NCBI GenBank assembly: GCA_964626565.1
Contig: CAZVFX010000029.1
Location: 1 to 60,531 of the forward strand
Length of the DNA stretch: 60,531 nucleotides
Direction of reading: 5' to 3'
DNA from: CAZVFX01 sp964626565
GTDB taxonomy: Bacteria > Myxococcota_A > UBA9042 > CAIXZC01
The notes below the pieces were generated by a model that saw only the letters and a list, made by a program, of their open reading frames with translations, ran no database searches and had not been told where the DNA came from. The position numbers and the translations under genes are program-made. Within the stretch, counting starts at the first letter, position 1; every line of letters starts with the position of its first letter. Shown here in pieces: positions 24,062 through 31,958 of this stretch.

Positions 24062-25048
24062 TCAGGTTTGCTGGACCGGATCTTCGGTTTGATCTGTTCT
24101 GCCTTCCAGGATCTCCTGCGCGGCGCGGGCCGCGTCTTCGGGGATGTCGTCCCGGCGCAACAGTCCTTTCAGGGTCGGTGTGGGCAGCACTGAGGCGAGT
24201 ACGGTGCGGGTCTGGCTGCCCACCGAGGGATGGAGCAGCAGGTTGGTGGCGATGCGTGGATACTGGCACCATTTCCGACGCTCAAGAAGGAAGCGCACCG
24301 CATCTTCGGGAAGATCCGGAGCGCAGCTCAACTCGTAGACTTCGGCCTCGGAGATCTCCGGGTTCCGCAGGAGCCACAAGCGCAAGGCGGGGTCGGGATC
24401 CTTCATCAGGCACGTGCGTACGTCCAGTCCCCCGGACACGGCAAGCCCCTTCTTCCGCTCCAGAGGGAGAGCAAGCAGGACTCGTTCGGCCTCCGCTCGC
24501 CGTTTTGTATGCTTCTTGGGTCTCCTGGGCGGTGGTGTAGCAGCTTTGTGTCGCGCTTTCAGATCGGTGGGAGTGGGGATCCGCACTGCGTCCTGGATGT
24601 TGACCCACTTGCGGAAACGGTCGTAAGCTTGGGACAAGACCTGCTCGGTGGGAGTCATCTGGCCGACGAATTCGGCCCGTTCCGGCTCGGTATCCTCTCC
24701 GTCGATGTCCCAGCTTTCCGAGGGGCCTGCCCGTGCGCTGTCCCGGTTGCCCGGAGTGAGCATCCGGGCCTGCAATTCAGCCGCACACTCCTTGGCCACG
24801 TGGACGAGGTGCTCGGTTTCCGGACAAACGTTCAGTTGCAGGCCGTAGACCGGGCCTGCGAACTCCCTGACAACCATGGCTGTGGTCTCGATGACCTCTC
24901 CACCGGGCAGGTGGCATCGGATTTCAACATCGGAAAGCAGCTTTAGAGTCCCGGGCCCCATGAACAATAAGCCCAGATTTCTCAAGCAGTCGAGATAGGT
25001 TTGACCCAGTTCGATGGGGTCGGAGTAGTCGAGATAAATAGTCTTCAT
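24062..25048 (-). CDS. Atypical PilZ-like domain protein with helical repeat C-terminus
   Basis: 328 aa from ATG 25048, preceded by GCGGGAGTGCAAT; the longer frame to 25072 is not favoured. Residues about 15-85 (LRNLGLLFMGPGTLKLLSD, IRCHLPGGEVIET, VYGLQL) resemble the degenerate PilZ domains common in myxobacteria, which often lack the RxxxR c-di-GMP motif; I do not see that motif here. A charged linker (about 100-190, ending in a Lys/Arg-rich segment) leads to about 110 residues of short helical repeats of the leucine-rich-variant type (DPDPALRLWLLRNPEIS, LPEDAVRFLLERR, LLHPSVGSQTR). Cytoplasmic, probably a protein-interaction regulator. It converges on the gene before it. Confidence 0.5.
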   Translation of the reverse strand: MKTIYLDYSDPIELGQTYLDCLRNLGLLFMGPGTLKLLSDVEIRCHLPGGEVIETTAMVVREFAGPVYGLQLNVCPETEHLVHVAKECAAELQARMLTPGNRDSARAGPSESWDIDGEDTEPERAEFVGQMTPTEQVLSQAYDRFRKWVNIQDAVRIPTPTDLKARHKAATPPPRRPKKHTKRRAEAERVLLALPLERKKGLAVSGGLDVRTCLMKDPDPALRLWLLRNPEISEAEVYELSCAPDLPEDAVRFLLERRKWCQYPRIATNLLLHPSVGSQTRTVLASVLPTPTLKGLLRRDDIPEDAARAAQEILEGRTDQTEDPVQQT

Positions 25049-25187
25049 ATTGCACTCCCGCTTGTCAGCCAAGGAGACTTAACGACCTGTGCGGACGTCA
25101 CGTTTAGGCAACTGTGACACAATTATCGAAAACTGCTGTGGCAGCCCATGCGGGAGTGACGCCATCGTTGGGGCCTTGGTTGCGTGT

Positions 25188-25397
25188 CTAATTGGGATTG
25201 TTTGTTCTCGGAGGCGGCGGGATAAGGCCGGGGGAAAAGATGCCGGCATTTATGGTCTTCGAGGCAGGGCCGGCGGCCGCGGAAGGCGGCCCTCGATTGA
25301 ACGTGGAACCGATCGCACCTGCAATCAGAACTGCGAGTCCGACAAAGAGCAGCAGGATGAGCATGTTGAGCGAAACAGCCAGAAGTTTACGGGTCAT
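25188..25397 (-). CDS. Small single-span membrane protein
   Basis: 69 aa from ATG 25397 with a good ribosome site GGGGGAGAAAG just upstream; the longer frame to 25508 has no support. Residues about 9-30 (MLILLLFVGLAVLIAGAIG) form one transmembrane helix, preceded by MTRKLL, so N-terminus in. A Pro/Ala/Gly-rich tail of about 35 residues would face the periplasm. No known family recognised. It lies 74 bp downstream of the caspase-like gene on the same strand and may share its transcript. Confidence 0.5.
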   Translation of the reverse strand: MTRKLLAVSLNMLILLLFVGLAVLIAGAIGSTFNRGPPSAAAGPASKTINAGIFSPGLIPPPPRTNNPN

Positions 25398-25471
25398 CTT
25401 TCTCCCCCGGGCAAAACTGCAAAACCGAATCAACGTTAGATATTTCGGCCTGCGTCCGGAGGACTTTAGCC

Positions 25472-26944
25472 CTATTTTGAAAAACGGATTCTTTCCTTGG
25501 TTACCCACTCATCCCAGGATGAATCCCACCCCGGATAGGAGATGAAGTAGCGATCTTTCTCCTGTTTCAAGATCACCGCGGGCCACCATTGCCCGCCCCA
25601 TTCCACGAGCACTTTTTCCGCGTCGGCCCCGGCAACCCCGGCGTCCCGTTTGAGCCGGTCTTCAGTAACCCATTCGTCCCATGACGAATCCCACCCGACG
25701 TAGTGGATGAGGAAGCGTTTTCCCTCTTCCTTCAGGATCGTCGCCAGCCACCACTTGCCGCCCCATTCCACCTGCACCATCCCGCCGCCGGTCTTGCCGT
25801 CCACTTCAGCCGGTTCGATGATACGGTTGGACATGACCCACTCGTCCCATTCCGACGACCAGCCGGGATAGGTGACCCGATGGAAATCGCCCTCTACCTT
25901 GAGGATTTTCGCCTTGTACAGTTGTCCACCCCACAACACGTTGAGTTCGTCCCCTGGGGAGTATCGAACAAATTTCAATCTGCCCAGTGCGGAGGCCGGT
26001 AGCCTGGCCACGGCAATGTCGTTGTACGACCAGAATTCGACGACGTATTCTTCTCCTTTTCGGGCCACCACCTGCCCGCTCTTTTCCTTGCCGCCGTGGG
26101 TCGCTTTAACATATGCGGCCGGCTCGGGCCATCCTTGCCACTTCACCGCCGCCGTCGATTCCACCGCCACTTCCGCAAAAATCAAACCATCAGATACCGC
26201 GTGGGCGGAAAAACCCGATTTCTGGCTGTCCCGGTATTTCATGGAGTCTGCTACCTCCACATTCATCTCGGCCAGGGTAACTTTGCCATCGTGGTTGCGG
26301 TCCGCCTGACCTTGGCCCATGAGTGTGTGGATGACGGTCATGGTGAAGGTCCAGTTGTTGGTAGACGTGTTGGATTCGTCGGCCGACGTTACGCTTGCTG
26401 CCGCAATCCCGGCTTTTCCCAGCGCTTCGGCTACGCTCGCCAGTGCCCCGGAATAGCAGCAGTCTGCCCACAGCAGCACGCGCTTGCCCTTGAAGCTGGC
26501 TTTGATGAGCTCACCAACTTTGTCCACTGCCAGTCCGGTTCCGGAGATGTCTTTCCCCGCGACATCATAGTTGGCAAAGTAGGTCTTGCCACCGGGCTGC
26601 TTCATGCCGTGGCCCGCATAGTAGAATATGAAGGTGGAGTCCTTTCCCGCTTTCGCCGCCACCTCGGCCACCGATTTTTCGATGTTGGCCCGGGTAGCAT
26701 GCTGGTCCAGCAGCAGCGACATGTTGCCGGCCGGCACTCCCATCTCCAGAAGGGTGTCGTGCAGTTCCTGATCTTTGCGTTTTTCTTTGGACCAGCCGGA
26801 GAAAGACGGGTCCTGAAACTCCAGCACTCCGGCGATCACCGCGTATGCTTTCGAAGGGTCGAAATTCTCAGCTCCCACTGCAGTCGCCGAACCGGCAACC
26901 AGCATCACCTGCGCCATAACCAGAGTCGTGAGTAGTCTCTTCAC
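25472..26944 (-). CDS. Secreted caspase-like peptidase with three Tudor-knot (chromo-barrel-like) repeats
   Basis: 490 aa with a Sec signal peptide cleaved near VGA (about residue 25). Residues 30-260 are a peptidase C14 (caspase/metacaspase-like) domain: His112 in FYYAGHGM and Cys163 in ADCCYSG form the dyad. An EF-hand-like loop DRNHDGKVTLAE lies at 215-226, suggesting calcium dependence. After a linker domain, three repeats at about 329-376, 387-432 and 444-487 each read VxWGGxWWxAxILKxExxxxxxxYxGWxSSWDEWV, which is the Tudor-knot/chromo-barrel pattern. These small barrels bind RNA or modified peptides in eukaryotes; a ligand outside the cytoplasm is unknown. The repeats are close to each other in sequence, suggesting recent duplication. 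Confidence 0.85.
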   Translation of the reverse strand: MKRLLTTLVMAQVMLVAGSATAVGAENFDPSKAYAVIAGVLEFQDPSFSGWSKEKRKDQELHDTLLEMGVPAGNMSLLLDQHATRANIEKSVAEVAAKAGKDSTFIFYYAGHGMKQPGGKTYFANYDVAGKDISGTGLAVDKVGELIKASFKGKRVLLWADCCYSGALASVAEALGKAGIAAASVTSADESNTSTNNWTFTMTVIHTLMGQGQADRNHDGKVTLAEMNVEVADSMKYRDSQKSGFSAHAVSDGLIFAEVAVESTAAVKWQGWPEPAAYVKATHGGKEKSGQVVARKGEEYVVEFWSYNDIAVARLPASALGRLKFVRYSPGDELNVLWGGQLYKAKILKVEGDFHRVTYPGWSSEWDEWVMSNRIIEPAEVDGKTGGGMVQVEWGGKWWLATILKEEGKRFLIHYVGWDSSWDEWVTEDRLKRDAGVAGADAEKVLVEWGGQWWPAVILKQEKDRYFISYPGWDSSWDEWVTKERIRFSK

Positions 26945-27028
26945 GTGGAACCTCCCTCGTTCAGGGCCTTGCGCCCGTCCGCCGGCAAGGCTAACATGTT
27001 ATCCCGGTGCTGCAAAAGGGAGTCGTGC

Positions 27029-28447
27029 ATGAGAAGAATCTCGGCGGTGTTGGTCTTGACTCTACTTGCCTGCGGAAGCGAAAGCAGCGCTACCGACATC
27101 GGTGAGGTCGACGCGGTTCTGGGGCCGGAAACCACCGACCTGGTCGCAGTCGACGAGGATGCCGCTGTTATTGAAGACTTGCGTGAAACAGAGGCAGCGA
27201 CCCGGATTCCGGTGGACGAGTTGGTGAAGGAGGCGGTGGAGTCAGGATGTTCGGAGGATTCACTGGCCCAGCTCGCCGATATCCCACCGGACGAAGTCAG
27301 GAGCGCGCTGCTGAAGCTCGACAAGGAGTTAAAGGATCTACACTGGCCGCCCGGGCTATCCCACGGCCATCCCATCGACGTGAGCTTCGAGGTGGACGCG
27401 CTGGCTGAATTCCAGTTCGACTACGACATTCTTATCCCGCCGGGATATACCGGTGATCCCCACAACCGCTTCCCCGTCTACGTCAATCCCGCACATCCTA
27501 CCAGCGATCTCGAAGACGACCTGACCCTCCCCTGGCTGTCGTCCATGGCCGAGGATCGATTCATCCTCATCACCGTCAATTTCATGAACCGGCTTTACAC
27601 CGAACTGTCCGACGAAGAATACGACGCGATTTTCGACGAAGAGACCGCGGCCTATCACGATTATTTCAGCGCGGTGGAAGCCGCGCTCTCCGACGTGCAC
27701 CGGAACTACTGGACCGAGCCGTCTCAGGTATACATCGGAGGTGTGTCCGCGATGGGCGCCAGCGCCTGGTTTTCCGCCATCCTTCTCCCCGACCGCTTCG
27801 CGGCCATTAATCCCTATTCCATTATCCCGGCCCCGTTCGACGCCCAGCTTTTACGCAACCTGTCCCACGTTGGGATTCTAGTGGTTCACGGCACCGCGGA
27901 TGACATCACGCCGGTGGAATACGTGCCGCCGAGGGTGGACAAACTCACCGGCTGGGGCTTTGACGTGGAGTACTGGGAGTTGGAGGGTGAAGGTCACGGC
28001 ACCATGTTTTCCAAGGTGTTTCCGGACGGGGTAGATTGGATGCTTCAGCGCTCCCGGCCGGTGTTGCCCGAGACGGTCCACCGGGGTATCAAGAGTCCAA
28101 GGGCCGCAGGTGCATACTGGCTGGAAGCCACTGCGTTCAGCGCACCTCTTCCCAGGGGCGCTAAGATCTACCCATCCCCTGCTCCGGCAGTCGTCGATGC
28201 AACATGGTCAGAGGGTGTGCTCGACATCGACGCCAGCGGTATCGACCGACTGGAGGTCCGCTGGATGGCCGGCCCGCCCGGCCCTGCGTCCGGGGCGGAA
28301 GGCGATTCGGTCAGCCTCACAGTCAACGGCGCTCACCTCGGCACCGTGACCCTTGAGCAGGATCCTACGGTGGCAGTGGAAGACTACTGCCGTTACTCCG
28401 ACATCTCCCGCACCTGGACCGGGCGGGTGGTTGTTGATGTGCCGTGA
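27029..28447 (+). CDS. Alpha/beta-hydrolase (esterase-like) lipoprotein
   Basis: 472 aa from ATG 27029, where the lipoprotein signal MRRISAVLVLTLLAC begins; 28 residues upstream to 26945 are rejected. A non-conserved acidic region to about residue 100 is followed by an alpha/beta-hydrolase of the PHB-depolymerase/feruloyl-esterase kind: YDILIPPGYTGD, nucleophile elbow GGVSAMGAS, Asp in GTADDITP and His in GEGHGTMF. A final beta-domain of about 110 residues may be carbohydrate-binding. Likely hydrolyses an ester of a polymer outside the cell. It is divergent from the caspase-like gene; the next gene is 70 bp downstream with its own promoter candidate. Confidence 0.7.
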   Translation: MRRISAVLVLTLLACGSESSATDIGEVDAVLGPETTDLVAVDEDAAVIEDLRETEAATRIPVDELVKEAVESGCSEDSLAQLADIPPDEVRSALLKLDKELKDLHWPPGLSHGHPIDVSFEVDALAEFQFDYDILIPPGYTGDPHNRFPVYVNPAHPTSDLEDDLTLPWLSSMAEDRFILITVNFMNRLYTELSDEEYDAIFDEETAAYHDYFSAVEAALSDVHRNYWTEPSQVYIGGVSAMGASAWFSAILLPDRFAAINPYSIIPAPFDAQLLRNLSHVGILVVHGTADDITPVEYVPPRVDKLTGWGFDVEYWELEGEGHGTMFSKVFPDGVDWMLQRSRPVLPETVHRGIKSPRAAGAYWLEATAFSAPLPRGAKIYPSPAPAVVDATWSEGVLDIDASGIDRLEVRWMAGPPGPASGAEGDSVSLTVNGAHLGTVTLEQDPTVAVEDYCRYSDISRTWTGRVVVDVP

Positions 28448-28467
28448 CGTCCATTGAGAATTGGACA

Positions 28468-28496
28468 TTGAAAATTGACAATCAGCGGTTGATAAT
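28468..28496 (+). promoter_or_regulatory. Candidate sigma-70 promoter
   Basis: TTGAAA (28468-28473), 17-bp spacer, GATAAT (28491-28496), 22 bp before ATG 28518. Each box matches five of six consensus bases. Confidence 0.4.
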
Positions 28497-28517
28497 CGCC
28501 TCAAGTGAGGTGAGGGC

Positions 28518-31133
28518 ATGCGGTTGTTGACGGGATTCGTTCTGCCGGTTCTGGCATCGTTCATTTTCGTCGGGTGCGGCGGGGGAGAGAAGGCAGCGAA
28601 AGATGTTGTCGAGTTGGTTGCTCCGGAAGCCGTCGGAGAGGTCGCACTGGCCGACGCCGGACTCGACATTGCCGCACCCGAGCCGGTGGTGCTGTTGGCG
28701 GAAGGCAAATCCACGCATACAATTGTGCTGCAACCAGGTGCGAGCCCTTCGGAACAGTGGGCGGCGGAAGAGTTGCGCTCCCACTTTGAGGCTTGCACCG
28801 GTGTGTCTCTGACCGTGGTGGAATCTGCCGAGGTGTTGGAAGGGCCCATGATCGTGCTGGGCCTGGGCCCGGTGGCTGAATTGGTAGGTGTCAGCCCCGA
28901 CCCGGACTCGCTGGGCGAGCAGGGTTTTTACACCAAAACCGTGCCGCCGCATGTCGTCATAGCCGGAACTGCGGAGGCGGGGACGCTGTACGGCGTGCAC
29001 CGTTTTCTGGAGGAGCACCTGGGCGTCCGTTGGTACGCACCGGGCGTGACGAAGACGCCCGCGGTTTCGGATGTGACCGTGCCGCCCCTGGACGAGTTGA
29101 AAACCCCGGCGTTTCAGTGGCGGGATACCTCCTATCGCCGGCCCGGTGCAGAGGAGGATTTTCTCTCCCGGCAGGCGGAAAATGCAGGGGACGGGGGGGC
29201 CGATCATCAGTACGGAATTCAGCACGATCATGACGGCAGGGCCCACAGCTATTTCTGGTACGTCAGCCCCGATGAATTCTTCGATGAGCATCCGGAGTAT
29301 TTTTCGGAGATAGGCGGAGTGCGGATAAGGGAAGACACCCAGCTTTGCCTCACCAATCCGGACGTGCTGGAAATCGTCACCGAGCGTATGCTGCAGCGCA
29401 TGGCTGACAAGCCCCACTCCCGCCAGCACAATTTTTCACAGAAAGATCGCTACAACTACTGCCAGTGCGAGAGCTGCTCCGCCATGAACGCAGAGTTAGA
29501 AACCTTTGGCGGCACCCAGTTCTGGTTCGTCAACGAGTTGGCCAAACGTACGGTAGAGGTGTATCCGGACAAACTGATCGGGACGCTGGCCTACATGTAT
29601 ACCGAAGAGCCGCCCAAAGATATGGTCATGCATCCCAACGCGGCCATCTGGCTGTGCCACATGTTTCCCTCCTGTGACTCCCATCCTATCGAATCATGCC
29701 CGCTTAACGCGGATTATAAGCGGCGGGCCGAGGCGTGGTCCGGGATTACCGACCACCTTTACATCTGGCACTACATCGTCGATTTCATGCACTACTACAA
29801 TCCATTTCCAAACTTCCGGGCCATGGCCGCGGACATGCGGTTCTACCGGGACATTGGCGTGAAAGGAATCTACCTCCAGGGCATGGGGCATGCCGGCGGT
29901 GGCGGTGAGTTTTCACTCTTACGGCCCTACTACGGCATGAAGCTGTTGTGGGATCCCGACATCGATCCGGAAGCTGTACGCCGGGATTTCCTGGAAGGCT
30001 TTTACGGGGCAGCCGCTGACCCTATCGAGCAATACATGGAGATGCTGCTCGACAAAGTCACCGATGATAACGTCCACATGCATCTCTACACCAACCCGGC
30101 GCAAGGGTATCTGCCCGACGAGGTGGTCAATGCGGGCGAGACGCTGTTCGACGAGGCTGAGGCGGCGGTTGCCGGGGATGAGGTCCTCCTCGACCGAGTG
30201 CAGGTAGCGCGCATGCCGCTGGTGTACGCGCGCTTGTTCCCGCGCAGCGGCTACGAAATATTGGGACAGACCCTGGCCTGGCAGGGGGAACTGGCCGGTC
30301 CCGGTGAGGTTTCGTGGTTCCTCGACATGCTGGATTCCCATGGGTTTCAGACGATTCGTGAGGTGGCGGGCCAGCCCGAGACCCTGGCGTTGCTGTACTC
30401 TATCTTCGCCGGGGACCTACCGGTGAAGGTGCTGGACAATGGTGAGTTGAAACTGGAGGTGGTGCCTTCCCTGGCCGGAAGGACACTTCGTATCATCCAC
30501 AAGAAGTCAGGCGAATGCGTCACCGCGTACAACGTCATGCAGAATCTGTTCTTTCCCTTTGCGGGCGGGCTTGAGGACCGGGTAGGGGGGCCGTTTGAGT
30601 TTTACGGCTGGGTGGAGCCTTCCGCGGTGCTGGCCCAGAGCGAGCTGTCCATCACCACCGTATCCACCACCATCAACGGATACCAGTTGCAGCGCACTGT
30701 GACGTTGCACGAAAGTGAGCCGAAATTCGACGTGGAGACAGTGCTCACCAATCTGCACGACGACCCGGCAACTGTGAACTTACGCAATCACCTCGAACTG
30801 AATCTGGGAGAATTGACCGAGACCCGGGTCAAGTTTGTGAGCCTCGCAGGCGAAGAGGTGGACAAGGACATTTCCGCCATCATCGCCAACATGCGCGAAG
30901 GCGAGCATTTTTACGCTGAAGACGCGCCCGATGGTTCCTGGACCTTTTCTGGTACGAAGGGGCTGCAAGTCACCCAGAGTTTCGACAACGCCGAGGTCGA
31001 CCACACCTGGGCGTATGCCTACCCCGATTACTTGGGCGAAGTGGAGTTGGAAGTGTGGGCTCCCCGCACTGAACTGCAGCCCGGCGAGAGCATTTCACTC
31101 CACCAGACCTTGTCCGTTGTCTCCGGCGATTGA
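28518..31133 (+). CDS. DUF4838 glycoside-hydrolase-like lipoprotein
   Basis: 871 aa. ATG 28518 follows GAGGTGAGGGC. Lipobox FVGC (Cys20). Residues about 65-175 resemble the N-terminal domain that precedes GH20/GH67 barrels (SPSEQWAAEELRSHFEACTG, GTLYGVHRFLEEHLGVRWYAPG). The DUF4838 barrel covers about 190-560: HSYFWYVSPDEFFDEHPEYF, LCLTNPDVLEIV, NYCQCESCSAMN, YTEEPPKDM, GIYLQGMGH. The C-terminal 240 residues form a beta-rich domain. The family is predicted to act on uronic-acid or acetylated-hexosamine polysaccharides, but few members are characterised. Outer- or inner-membrane anchored. Its stop is 15 bp from the stop of the convergent DUF481 gene. Confidence 0.75.
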   Translation: MRLLTGFVLPVLASFIFVGCGGGEKAAKDVVELVAPEAVGEVALADAGLDIAAPEPVVLLAEGKSTHTIVLQPGASPSEQWAAEELRSHFEACTGVSLTVVESAEVLEGPMIVLGLGPVAELVGVSPDPDSLGEQGFYTKTVPPHVVIAGTAEAGTLYGVHRFLEEHLGVRWYAPGVTKTPAVSDVTVPPLDELKTPAFQWRDTSYRRPGAEEDFLSRQAENAGDGGADHQYGIQHDHDGRAHSYFWYVSPDEFFDEHPEYFSEIGGVRIREDTQLCLTNPDVLEIVTERMLQRMADKPHSRQHNFSQKDRYNYCQCESCSAMNAELETFGGTQFWFVNELAKRTVEVYPDKLIGTLAYMYTEEPPKDMVMHPNAAIWLCHMFPSCDSHPIESCPLNADYKRRAEAWSGITDHLYIWHYIVDFMHYYNPFPNFRAMAADMRFYRDIGVKGIYLQGMGHAGGGGEFSLLRPYYGMKLLWDPDIDPEAVRRDFLEGFYGAAADPIEQYMEMLLDKVTDDNVHMHLYTNPAQGYLPDEVVNAGETLFDEAEAAVAGDEVLLDRVQVARMPLVYARLFPRSGYEILGQTLAWQGELAGPGEVSWFLDMLDSHGFQTIREVAGQPETLALLYSIFAGDLPVKVLDNGELKLEVVPSLAGRTLRIIHKKSGECVTAYNVMQNLFFPFAGGLEDRVGGPFEFYGWVEPSAVLAQSELSITTVSTTINGYQLQRTVTLHESEPKFDVETVLTNLHDDPATVNLRNHLELNLGELTETRVKFVSLAGEEVDKDISAIIANMREGEHFYAEDAPDGSWTFSGTKGLQVTQSFDNAEVDHTWAYAYPDYLGEVELEVWAPRTELQPGESISLHQTLSVVSGD

Positions 31134-31148
31134 TCCCGTTGTCGTCTG

Positions 31149-31946
31149 CTACTTTCCGGCGCGAACTACGATGGAACCCAGCAACATCAGGTCGTTGTTC
31201 TCCACTCCCTCACGGGGCATAGAGTCGTACTCATCTGCGGCGGTTATGCGGAACGCGAAGATGCTTTTGGTGAGCTTCAGTTCGGCGTAGGTTTCTGCAT
31301 ACACTCTGTAGTCGGAGAGATCTTCGACTGAAGGGACCCAGAAGAAGTCCGCGCCCAAACGTACGAATTCGTTGGCCGGCAGTTCGAAATTGAGGCGCAG
31401 CGTGGGGCGCCACGCCTGCTCGGTAGTTTCATCCTCGAACGTTTCGTACTCGTGTGTGGCCCCGGCGCTGAACAGGATCGGGTCAAAGAGGTTAGGCAAG
31501 AAGCTGTGGACGCACAGCCCCAGGCTGTTGGTGAGGCGATAGTCCAGGGCGAGGAACTTGTTATGGGCATAGGTGGAATAAGCATAAATGTTCCAGTTCT
31601 TGTGCATGCCGTAGGCATAAAGAAACGACCCGGCGGTCTTTTCGATCTTGGTGTCCCCGCCGAATTCGGCGTAAGCGCCGGAGCCGGACAGGAACAGGCT
31701 GTGGTCCGGCAGAAATCGCCAGGAGAACCCTGCCTCGCCCGACAATCCCAGATGCTCGACGTTGCCGTCGAGATAGGTGCCGCCCAGGCGAAGATCCAGC
31801 CCTACCACCTCCCAGTTGGTCCACCTTTCGGGAGGCAGCGGCCGGGTGTCGTCGGCCCGGGAAAACGGACCGGCGAGCAATGTGGCCGGCAGAAGAACCA
31901 GGGTCAGAAAGACCGGAAGGGTGCTGGTGCGTAGGAGTCTGGTCAC
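31149..31946 (-). CDS. DUF481 family outer-membrane beta-barrel protein
   Basis: 265 aa from GTG 31946, preceded by GGAGAAAGGAC. Signal peptide to about residue 25 (LLPATLLAG). The body alternates aromatic/glycine beta strands (VGLDLRLGGTYLDGNVEHLGLSG, YRLTNSLGLCVHSF, LRLNFELPANEFVRLGADFF), the pattern of the YdiY/DUF481 barrels, of about the usual length. Located 12 bp downstream of the propeller lipoprotein gene on the same strand, hence probably in one operon. Confidence 0.7.
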   Translation of the reverse strand: MTRLLRTSTLPVFLTLVLLPATLLAGPFSRADDTRPLPPERWTNWEVVGLDLRLGGTYLDGNVEHLGLSGEAGFSWRFLPDHSLFLSGSGAYAEFGGDTKIEKTAGSFLYAYGMHKNWNIYAYSTYAHNKFLALDYRLTNSLGLCVHSFLPNLFDPILFSAGATHEYETFEDETTEQAWRPTLRLNFELPANEFVRLGADFFWVPSVEDLSDYRVYAETYAELKLTKSIFAFRITAADEYDSMPREGVENNDLMLLGSIVVRAGK

Positions 31947-31958
31947 GTCCTTTCTCCC

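Noticed and set aside
25089..25439. 116-codon plus-strand frame.
   Set aside because: Overlaps the small membrane protein, which has a better ribosome site and a membrane helix.
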